Below are positions 17,078 through 24,490 of a DNA stretch of 64,000 bases, piece after piece. The stretch comes from Luteibacter jiangsuensis (lineage in GTDB: Bacteria > Pseudomonadota > Gammaproteobacteria > Xanthomonadales > Rhodanobacteraceae). The stretch covers positions 372,001-436,000 of the forward strand of contig NZ_JAUSSK010000003.1 in NCBI RefSeq assembly GCF_030812295.1, given 5' to 3'. Position 1 is the first letter of the stretch, and each line of letters starts with the position of its first letter. Under the pieces are notes generated by a model. The model had not been told where the DNA came from and did not search any database. It saw nothing but the letters and a program-made list of their open reading frames with translations. Position numbers and translations under genes: made by a program.

Positions 17078-18414
17078 CCTCGTTCAACAAAGTGGTGTGG
17101 AGCGAAGGCTTGTTCCTTCGTCCGCAGCACATGCAACAGCAGGACCGTTACACCGAGCGTTACATCGAGCTGCGTGCGGCGGCACTGCGTCCCCACCCAT
17201 GGGGCTTCGACGAACTCGAACTGGAGCGTGACCTGCTGGCCATCGGCAAGGTCGGCATCCGCCGTGCACGCGGTGTCTTTCCGGACGGAACACCGTTCTC
17301 CATGCCCGATCGGGACCCGCTGCCGCCGCCCTTGGATATCGACCCGAACTGGCGCGACCAGGTCATCCACCTGACCTTGCCCTTGCGCTCGCCGACGCAA
17401 GCGGAAAGCGTCTGGCCGGATACCGTGCCGCCTGGACAACTCGCCCGCTTCAGCGTCCGCGATGCCGAGGTCGGCGACGCCTCGGGCAGTACCACCGGGA
17501 CGGTGATTCTCGAGGTGGGTGGGCTCAGTGCACGACTCCTCGCGGCGGCGCAGCCGCGCGAGGGCCTGGTCGAACTGCCCATGGCGCACCTGGTGGAATG
17601 CCGCGCCGACCGCCGCGTGTCGCTCGACGACGGCTTCATTCCCAGCGCGTTGTCCTGCCGCGCCTCGGACCGTCTCGCCTTGTTCCTGACCGAACTGCTG
17701 GGACTGCTGCATCAACGCGGCGAGGCGCTTGCCGCGCGCGTGGCGGGCAGCGACCGCACCAGTACCGCCGAGTTGTCCGATTTCCTCATGCTCCAGCTGG
17801 TCAACCGTTACCAGCCCCAACTGGCCCATCTGGCCGAGGCGCCGCTCCTGCATCCGGAAGATCTCTATCGGATGTTGCTCGGCATGGCGGGGGAACTGGC
17901 GACCTTCACCACGCCGGGCAAGCGCAGCGACGTCTTCCCGTCCTATCGCCACGAGCGTCTGCGCGAGAGTTTCGAGCCCTTGATCGATGCGTTGCGCATG
18001 AGCCTCAGCGCCGTCCTGGAGCAGACGGCGATCCCGGTACCGTTGCAACAGAGGAAGTACGGGGTATGGGTGGGGACCGTCGCGGATACGACGCTGCTCG
18101 ATGGTGCCGCTTTCGTGCTTGCCGCCAAGGCCGATATCGCCGCGGCCGACATGCGTCGCCGATTGCCCACGCAATCGAAGATCGGCCCGGTCGAGAAGAT
18201 CCGCGACCTCGTCAACCTGCAGTTGCCGGGTATCCCCGTCGCGTCGATGGCCAGCGCTCCCCGCCAGATTCCGTATCACGCGGGTTACCAGTACTTCGAA
18301 CTCGACAAGGCCTCGCCCATGTGGAAGACCCTGCGCACGTCCGGTGGCGTGGCGCTGCACTTCGGCAACGGGTTCGAGGGGTTGGAACTCGAGTTGTGGG
18401 CGGTAAGGAACTGA
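17074..18414 (+). CDS. tssK: T6SS baseplate-membrane connector TssK
   Basis: 446 aa, TssK (VasE/ImpJ) family. The N-terminus MTSFNKVVWSEGLFLRPQHM is the family hallmark, and QQDRYTERYIELR, the FLMLQLVNRYQPQLAHL segment and the C-terminal YFELDKASPMWKTL with GVALHFGNGF also fit. TssK trimers join the baseplate to the TssLM membrane complex. AAGGAG precedes ATG 17074, which overlaps the tagH stop. tssL begins four bases after its end. Confidence 0.96.
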   Translation: MTSFNKVVWSEGLFLRPQHMQQQDRYTERYIELRAAALRPHPWGFDELELERDLLAIGKVGIRRARGVFPDGTPFSMPDRDPLPPPLDIDPNWRDQVIHLTLPLRSPTQAESVWPDTVPPGQLARFSVRDAEVGDASGSTTGTVILEVGGLSARLLAAAQPREGLVELPMAHLVECRADRRVSLDDGFIPSALSCRASDRLALFLTELLGLLHQRGEALAARVAGSDRTSTAELSDFLMLQLVNRYQPQLAHLAEAPLLHPEDLYRMLLGMAGELATFTTPGKRSDVFPSYRHERLRESFEPLIDALRMSLSAVLEQTAIPVPLQQRKYGVWVGTVADTTLLDGAAFVLAAKADIAAADMRRRLPTQSKIGPVEKIRDLVNLQLPGIPVASMASAPRQIPYHAGYQYFELDKASPMWKTLRTSGGVALHFGNGFEGLELELWAVRN

Positions 18415-18418
18415 TTCG

Positions 18419-19723
18419 ATGACGACCGACGATACCTCGGGCTATCGCCCGGACGACGCGACCGTCGTGCGCCCCAGTACCACCCGTGAATCGTCGCCGG
18501 CACCGCCCCGGCGCGAACGCGATCCGGTACGGGACGTGGCCGCCGTGGCGCAGGAACTACCCATGGCGGGCGGCAATCCACTGGTGCGGGCAGCGAATCC
18601 CTTGCTCCTGCTCGCCGCGCAATTGCGCAACAGCCCGGAGCCGCCCGACGCCGCGCTGTTGCGCGAGCGCGCGGTGACCCACATCCGCCGCTTCGACGAC
18701 CTGGCGGCGCGTGCCGGCGTGGATGCGCAGACCGGCGTGGCCGCGCGCTATGTCCTATGCACGATGCTGGACGAAGCCGTGCTGGACTCCCCCTGGGGCG
18801 AGCAGACCGGATGGCAGCGCCAGACCCTCCTGGTGACCTTCCACGGCGAGACCTACGGTGGCGAGAAATTCTTCGCCATCCTGGACAGGCTTGGCCAGGA
18901 CATGGTCCGCCACATCGACCTGGTCGAGATGATGTATCTCTGCCTCGCGCTCGGCTTTGGCGGAAAATATCTCGTGGAACCCGGCGGCTTGTCGCGGCTT
19001 TCGGACCGCCGCGAAGACCTGTACCGGCGCATCATGGCGTACCGTTCCGCCGCGCCTGCGGAGCTGTCTCCACGATGGCGTGGCCTGGACCGGCCGCTGG
19101 CATCGCGGCGCGGCATGCCGGTCTGGATGGCGGCGCTCGCGGCGCTATGCATCGTGAGCGGTACCTGGATCTACCTGCACGGCCGCCTCAACGGCATCAG
19201 CGATCCGGTGAGCTCGCGGCTCGCCGCGATCGGCCTGCGCGGCGTGCCGTTGCCTCGAACGGAGGTGCCGCCGAAGCGTCCCGCCATGAGCTTGCGCGAG
19301 CTGCTGGCCGGCGACGAACGCAGCGGCGCGCTGGGGATCGACGAGAAGCCGGACGGGCAGGCGACCCTCCGGCTCGCCGCCACGGGAATGTTTCCCTCGG
19401 GCGGTGCCGACGTGGCGCCGGAGCAAGCCGCCTTGTTGGTCCGTATCGGACGGGCGCTCGACAAGGTGCGTGGCCGCATCGTCGTCGTGGGCCATACGGA
19501 CGACCAGCCGATTCGCTCGCTTCGCTTCAAGGACAACTTCGAGCTGTCGGCGGCGCGTGCACGCAACGTCAGTGACATCCTCGGCCGCGAGTTGAGCGAT
19601 CCGCGCCGTGTGGAGTCCAGCGGCGCGGGCGCTTCGCAACCCTTGGCCACGCCGCCGGACCTTCCGGCAAACCGCGCGCGCAACCGCCGCGTCGAGATCC
19701 TGTTCATTCCGGAGGCCGGATGA
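18419..19723 (+). CDS. tssL: T6SS membrane protein TssL with C-terminal OmpA-type peptidoglycan-binding domain
   Basis: 434 aa in three parts. A short cytoplasmic tail (1-45) contains DDATVV with Thr15, which resembles a kinase target. The DotU/TssL domain (about 50-210) has NPLVRAANPLLLLAAQLRN, MLDEAVLDSPWGEQTGW, FHGETYGGEKFFAIL and LALGFGGKY. One transmembrane helix (about 235-255) follows. The C-terminal OmpA-like domain (about 320-432) has VVGHTDDQPI, FELSAARARNV and NRARNRRVEI. TssL with TssM forms the inner-membrane core, and the fused domain should grip peptidoglycan directly. The stop overlaps the tssM start. Confidence 0.95.
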   Translation: MTTDDTSGYRPDDATVVRPSTTRESSPAPPRRERDPVRDVAAVAQELPMAGGNPLVRAANPLLLLAAQLRNSPEPPDAALLRERAVTHIRRFDDLAARAGVDAQTGVAARYVLCTMLDEAVLDSPWGEQTGWQRQTLLVTFHGETYGGEKFFAILDRLGQDMVRHIDLVEMMYLCLALGFGGKYLVEPGGLSRLSDRREDLYRRIMAYRSAAPAELSPRWRGLDRPLASRRGMPVWMAALAALCIVSGTWIYLHGRLNGISDPVSSRLAAIGLRGVPLPRTEVPPKRPAMSLRELLAGDERSGALGIDEKPDGQATLRLAATGMFPSGGADVAPEQAALLVRIGRALDKVRGRIVVVGHTDDQPIRSLRFKDNFELSAARARNVSDILGRELSDPRRVESSGAGASQPLATPPDLPANRARNRRVEILFIPEAG

Positions 19724-22700
19724 AGACTCTTGCCGACCTGTTCCGTCATTCCTGGGTTCGCGCGGCACTTGGCATCGGCCTGTGCGCGTTGCTGATCGGC
19801 TTCGGTGGCCCCTATCTCGGCCTTGGCGGCACGCAGCCGCTGGCTGGCGTGGTGGCGCGGGTGGTGGCGATTGTCGTGGTCGCTGCCGCATGGGCGGGCA
19901 TCCTGGCGGGACGCCACTGGCTTGCGATCCGCCGCAATGAGCGCCTGGGCACGGACCTGGCATCGCAACCCGACCCGGCGCGCGCGGATTCCGACGCCCG
20001 CGCCCGCGCGGAGCGGGCTGCCCTGCGCACCCGCTTCACCGAGGCACTGGCCCTGCTGCGCAAGCGTCGCGACGGTGGCGGCGATCTGCGTGAATTACCC
20101 TGGTATCTCCTGATCGGTGCGCCGGGCTCGGGCAAGAGCACCCTGCTCGAACACTCCGGCCTCGAGTTCCCACTGCTCGGCAGCATGGGCCACCGTTCGC
20201 TCGGCGGCATCGGTGGCACACGCGATTGCGATTGGTGGTTCACCGATCGCGCCGTGTTCCTCGATACGGCGGGGCGATACACCACGCAGGATTCCGATCC
20301 CCACGCGGACGCTTCGGCGTGGACAGGCTTCCTGGACCTGTTACGCCGTCACCGCCGGCGCAGGCCGGTGAACGGCATCGTCCTGACGGTGAGTGTCGCC
20401 GACGTGCTGACGATGTCCGAAACGGAACGGCAACGGCACGCGCGCACCTTGCGCGAGCGCCTCGACGAGATCGGTACGCGCCTCGGCGTCGCCGTGCCGG
20501 TGTACATGGTCTTTACCAAGTGCGACCTCGTTGCCGGATTCCTGGAGTTCTTCGATACGCTCGATCCAGCTGGACGGGCCCAGGTGTGGGGCACGACATT
20601 CACCGCGGCGCAAAGCGTCGAGGGCGGCGCCGCGGGGGCGCTTGGCGAGGAGTTCGACGCCTTGCTGGAGCGGATCGACGAACGTGTCGTCGAGCGGATG
20701 CACGCCGAGCGCGATGTCCGCCGGCGTGCACGGATTCTCTCGTTCCCGCAGCAGTTGCGCGCGCTTCGCGAGGTGGCCTTGCCCCTGGCCTCGGCTGTCT
20801 TCGGCAGCCATGCCTACGGGCGTCCGCCGGTGTTGCGCGGTGTTTACCTCACGTCGGGTACCCAGGAAGGCACGCCGATCGACCGCGTGCTCTCGGTGGT
20901 CGGACGCTCCTTCGGCATGCACGCCACCTTGCCCGTGTCCGCCCGGGCACAGCGGCGCACGTACTTCACCGAGCGGCTGCTGAAGGAGACGATCCTGCCC
21001 GAGGCGGGCTTCGTCGGTGCCGACCCCGTCGCATGGCGGCGCAGGCGTCTGGCCGAGGCGGCGGCGATCGGCGGTATCGGCGTGCTCGCCGCCGTCCTGT
21101 TGGTTGGCATGGTGACGAGCTTCGGTCGCAATGCCGACTACATCGCGCGGGTCGGTCAGGCACTGGGCGATTTTCCGGAAGACGGCCGTGCGGCGGCGCC
21201 CGCCTCATTGCGCGAATACTACGCGCAAGCGCTGCAACGCCTCGATGTGCTCGCGCGCGTCGAGCAGGTCGCGGATCAGGTACGCCAGCCGGTGCCGTGG
21301 TCGATGCGTTTCGGCCTGTTCCAGGGTGACGAGGTATTCGACCAGGCGCAGGGCGCGCACGAGCGCGAATTCCAGGCCAGCGTCATTCCGGGCCTGGCCT
21401 TGCAGTTCCGAGATGGCTTGCGTGAGTCGGCCGGCGACCCACAGCGACTGTATTACGTGCTCAAGGGTTACTTGATGCTGGGCGACACCCGCCATCGCGA
21501 TCGCGACGAACTCGTGCTTCTGGCGGGCGAGCGGTGGCGCGAGGTATTCCCTGATGAGGACAGCCTGGTGCAGGCGCTGGAAAGGCATTTCCGCGTCCTT
21601 TTCGCCGGGCGGGACAGGCTGCGTGCCTTGCCCCTCGACAACTCGCTGGTCGAGGCGGCGCGCGCGTCGTTGAGGGCGGCGGATCTCGCGACGCTCATCT
21701 ACGCTGGCATGAAGATCGATGGCGACTCCCGTCGCGACGCGCCGGTGCGGCTGGATCGCACGCTGGGATTGCTCGGCGACGTGTTCCGCCATCGCAGTGG
21801 CGCGCCGCTGTCCAGGCCATTACCGGCATTGTTCACTCGCCCGGTGTTCGCCGCGATGGTGCAGGACGCTCCCGCATCCGGTGCCGGCGGCGGCATCGCC
21901 AGGGCGGTGGACCGCTTCGTCAACGACGGTTGGGTGCTCGGCGCCACCACCGCGGACCCCTTGCGCCGTGTATCCCTGGCCACGCAGGTACGCGCGCTCT
22001 ACGTGGCCGATTACATTCGTGCATGGGACGACATGCTCGGCGATCTCGAGTTGCAGCCGGTGACCAACGTGCAGGAGGCCAGTGGCGTGGCCGCGCGCCT
22101 CGCCGGCCCGGGGTCGCCCCTCAAGGCGCTGTTGTCGCTCGTGCGCGACAACACGACCCATCTGTTGCGCCCCGCGGCGCAGGGTGCCGCCGACGATGGC
22201 GCGGACGCACCGATCGTCGAGCACTTCGCCGCGCTCAACCAACTGACCGATGGCACGGCAGGTGCGACGCCGCTGGACCACACGCTGGGTGCGCTCGACC
22301 AGTTGAGCAAGACCTTGCTGAGCCAGCGCCCGGCCATGGATACGATCGGTCAACCCGATCCGGCGCTCGCCGCCGCGCGGCTGGAGGCGGCGCAGTTGCC
22401 CCCGCCGTTGTCCGCCTGGCTGGGCGGCCTCGCCGGCAGCAGCCAGAGCCTGGTGAGCAAGGGTGCGAGCGGTGCGCTGGCCGATGGTTTCCGTGAGGCG
22501 GCGGGGGCCGACTGCGCACGCTTCGTCCAGGGCCGTTATCCCTTCGCCGCGGCAGGTGGCAACGATATACCGCTGCAGGACTTCGCCGCGTTGTTCGGCA
22601 ACGGCGGCCGCTTCGACACGTTCTTCCGGCAGACCTTGTCGCGCGTCGTCGATACCGGCGGGCCATCGTGGAGGTTCCGGGACACCGCAAGTGCACGCGG

Positions 22701-23157
22701 CGGAGCGGAGGTGCTCGGCGAAGCGCAGCTGGCCGATACGATCCGCCAGGTGTACTTCCGCGACGGTCCGCGGCCACAGGTCGGCTTCACCGTGTCGATC
22801 ACGACGCCTCCCGCCGGCATCGGCCGCCTCACCATCGAAGTGGACGGCCAGACCTACGAATACAAGGCAGGCCAGCCGGTGGCTTCCGCGGTCATGCAGT
22901 GGCCCGGTCCGAAACCCGGGCTCACGCGGATCAGCGCATGGGATAGCGCAGGCAACCCGCTACCCGTATTGGAGTATCCCGGCGAGTGGGGTTTTTTCCA
23001 CGCCCTCGACGCCGCGTCGCTGCAGCGGCGCACGGAGACCCGTTTCGGTGCGAACTTCGGATTTGGCGCCACGCATGCGAACGTGGACATCGAGGCGGCG
23101 AGCCTGCGCAATCCGTTCGGCGATGGCAGCGTGCGCCGTTTCCGGTGCCCGGCATGA
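19720..23157 (+). CDS. tssM: T6SS membrane protein TssM (IcmF)
   Basis: 1145 aa, normal for TssM. Two N-terminal membrane helices (about 15-60) come first. A cytoplasmic nucleotide-binding domain follows with Walker A GAPGSGKST (about 135-143), DWWFTDRAVFLDTAGRY, and FTKCDLVAGF as the G4-like motif. A third membrane helix (about 446-466) precedes a large periplasmic region ending in the IcmF C-terminal domain (FTVSITTPP, MQWPGPKPG). It spans the envelope between TssL and the outer membrane, where TssJ normally docks; no tssJ gene is seen nearby. Confidence 0.96.
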   Translation: MKTLADLFRHSWVRAALGIGLCALLIGFGGPYLGLGGTQPLAGVVARVVAIVVVAAAWAGILAGRHWLAIRRNERLGTDLASQPDPARADSDARARAERAALRTRFTEALALLRKRRDGGGDLRELPWYLLIGAPGSGKSTLLEHSGLEFPLLGSMGHRSLGGIGGTRDCDWWFTDRAVFLDTAGRYTTQDSDPHADASAWTGFLDLLRRHRRRRPVNGIVLTVSVADVLTMSETERQRHARTLRERLDEIGTRLGVAVPVYMVFTKCDLVAGFLEFFDTLDPAGRAQVWGTTFTAAQSVEGGAAGALGEEFDALLERIDERVVERMHAERDVRRRARILSFPQQLRALREVALPLASAVFGSHAYGRPPVLRGVYLTSGTQEGTPIDRVLSVVGRSFGMHATLPVSARAQRRTYFTERLLKETILPEAGFVGADPVAWRRRRLAEAAAIGGIGVLAAVLLVGMVTSFGRNADYIARVGQALGDFPEDGRAAAPASLREYYAQALQRLDVLARVEQVADQVRQPVPWSMRFGLFQGDEVFDQAQGAHEREFQASVIPGLALQFRDGLRESAGDPQRLYYVLKGYLMLGDTRHRDRDELVLLAGERWREVFPDEDSLVQALERHFRVLFAGRDRLRALPLDNSLVEAARASLRAADLATLIYAGMKIDGDSRRDAPVRLDRTLGLLGDVFRHRSGAPLSRPLPALFTRPVFAAMVQDAPASGAGGGIARAVDRFVNDGWVLGATTADPLRRVSLATQVRALYVADYIRAWDDMLGDLELQPVTNVQEASGVAARLAGPGSPLKALLSLVRDNTTHLLRPAAQGAADDGADAPIVEHFAALNQLTDGTAGATPLDHTLGALDQLSKTLLSQRPAMDTIGQPDPALAAARLEAAQLPPPLSAWLGGLAGSSQSLVSKGASGALADGFREAAGADCARFVQGRYPFAAAGGNDIPLQDFAALFGNGGRFDTFFRQTLSRVVDTGGPSWRFRDTASARGGAEVLGEAQLADTIRQVYFRDGPRPQVGFTVSITTPPAGIGRLTIEVDGQTYEYKAGQPVASAVMQWPGPKPGLTRISAWDSAGNPLPVLEYPGEWGFFHALDAASLQRRTETRFGANFGFGATHANVDIEAASLRNPFGDGSVRRFRCPA

Positions 23158-23765
23158 GCGCGGGGGCCGGACGGGCCGTGGCGGGCTTCCACGGCAAGCT
23201 TCCCTTACTTGGCGACTTCGTCCAGCGCCGGCTTCCGCCGGAGTTCGTCGAACCCTGGGACCGTGCCTGCCGAGAAGCGATGGCGGGGATGGCGGGCCGG
23301 TCGGGCGATGCCTGGCGCATGCGTTGCCTCGCGTCCCCCGTCTGGCGTTTCGCACTCGCCGCGCGCGTGTGCGGTCAGCAACCCTGGATCGGTGCGGCGG
23401 CCCTGTCGTCCGATCGCGTTGGCCGCATCTTCCCGCTGGTGCTTGCGATATCGCCTACGCCATCGGCGAACGGATGGCCGCGCCTTCCGGGGGCGACCTG
23501 GTTCGATACCGCCGAAGCGGTCGTGCGCGAGGGGCGTGATAACGGTTCGCTGGCCGACTTCGACGGAGCGGCACGTGCGCTCGCCGATCCGGCGGGCACC
23601 GCCATCCCGTCATGGCAGGTGCCAGAAGGCGAACACATGCGCAGCCTCTGGTGGCGCGGCCCGGACCCGCAGGCAGGCGTGCTCCTGCGTGGATTGCCCG
23701 ACGGTGACGATTACCTGCGCTCCATCGATGGCATCGATGCCGAAACCCATGAGGAACCTGCGTGA
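23154..23765 (+). CDS. tagF: T6SS accessory protein TagF
   Basis: 203 aa, TagF (DUF2094-type) domain. The N-terminal GFHGKLPLLGDFVQRRLP (about 11-28) is the family signature, followed by WRFALAARVCG and the GRIFPLVLAI region. In Pseudomonas and Agrobacterium TagF is a post-translational repressor acting through Fha, and is sometimes fused to the phosphatase PppA. Here the two are separate but overlapping genes. ATG 23154 overlaps the tssM stop; the upstream part of the open frame lies inside tssM and is discarded. Confidence 0.9.
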   Translation: MSAGAGRAVAGFHGKLPLLGDFVQRRLPPEFVEPWDRACREAMAGMAGRSGDAWRMRCLASPVWRFALAARVCGQQPWIGAAALSSDRVGRIFPLVLAISPTPSANGWPRLPGATWFDTAEAVVREGRDNGSLADFDGAARALADPAGTAIPSWQVPEGEHMRSLWWRGPDPQAGVLLRGLPDGDDYLRSIDGIDAETHEEPA

Positions 23766-24490
23766 CCTTGCCTTATCTCTCCGCCGGCCGTACCGAGACC
23801 GGCCACGTGCGTCGGCACAACGAGGACGCGATCCTGGTCGCCGACGATCTCGGTCTCTGGGTCGTCGCCGATGGGCTCGGCGGCCACAGTGCCGGGGACG
23901 TCGCCAGCGGCATGATCGTCGACAGGCTGCGTGGACTGTCGCGATGCGAGGACGTCACCGATTTCATCGATGCGATCGAGGATGAACTCCTGCGCGTCAA
24001 CCGGTCGCTGCGCTCGGCCGCGCGCGAACGCCGTGTCGACGCCATCGCCTCCACCGTGGTGGTGCTCGTGCATACCCGCGACATGGTGTTGTGCGGATGG
24101 GTGGGTGACAGCAGGGCGTACTGCTACGAAGACGGGCGCCTTCGGCTCCTCACCCGCGACCACGTGCACGGCGATCGTGGCGACGAAACACGCGTCGGCG
24201 TGGCCAAGGCGCACGTCGCGTCGGGCGTGCTCACCCGTGCGGTCGGTGCAGACGATCGCCTCTACGTGGACTGGACCTTGACCCCGCGGCGCGGCGGCAT
24301 GTGCTTCGTGCTGTGTTCCGACGGGGTCAACAAGGAACTCAGCGACGAGGACATCGAGGCGTGCTGCCAGCGTCATGCGGAGCCAGGGGCACTGCTTGCC
24401 AGCCTGGTCGACGGCGCGCTCGGGCGCGCTGGCCGCGACAACGTATCGGCCGTCGTCGTGCGGCTGGAAGAAACCGAGGAAACCTGTTGA
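23762..24490 (+). CDS. pppA: T6SS PP2C-type Ser/Thr phosphatase PppA
   Basis: 242 aa, PPM/PP2C fold. Metal-binding motifs are visible: HVRRHNEDAIL (about 15-25), WVVADGLGGHSAGD (about 37-50), WVGDSRAY (about 114-121) and the C-terminal GRDNVSAVVV. It reverses PpkA phosphorylation of Fha-pathway targets. GTG 23762 overlaps the tagF stop, and its stop overlaps the ppkA start, which fits a coupled phosphatase-kinase pair. Confidence 0.94.
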   Translation: MTLPYLSAGRTETGHVRRHNEDAILVADDLGLWVVADGLGGHSAGDVASGMIVDRLRGLSRCEDVTDFIDAIEDELLRVNRSLRSAARERRVDAIASTVVVLVHTRDMVLCGWVGDSRAYCYEDGRLRLLTRDHVHGDRGDETRVGVAKAHVASGVLTRAVGADDRLYVDWTLTPRRGGMCFVLCSDGVNKELSDEDIEACCQRHAEPGALLASLVDGALGRAGRDNVSAVVVRLEETEETC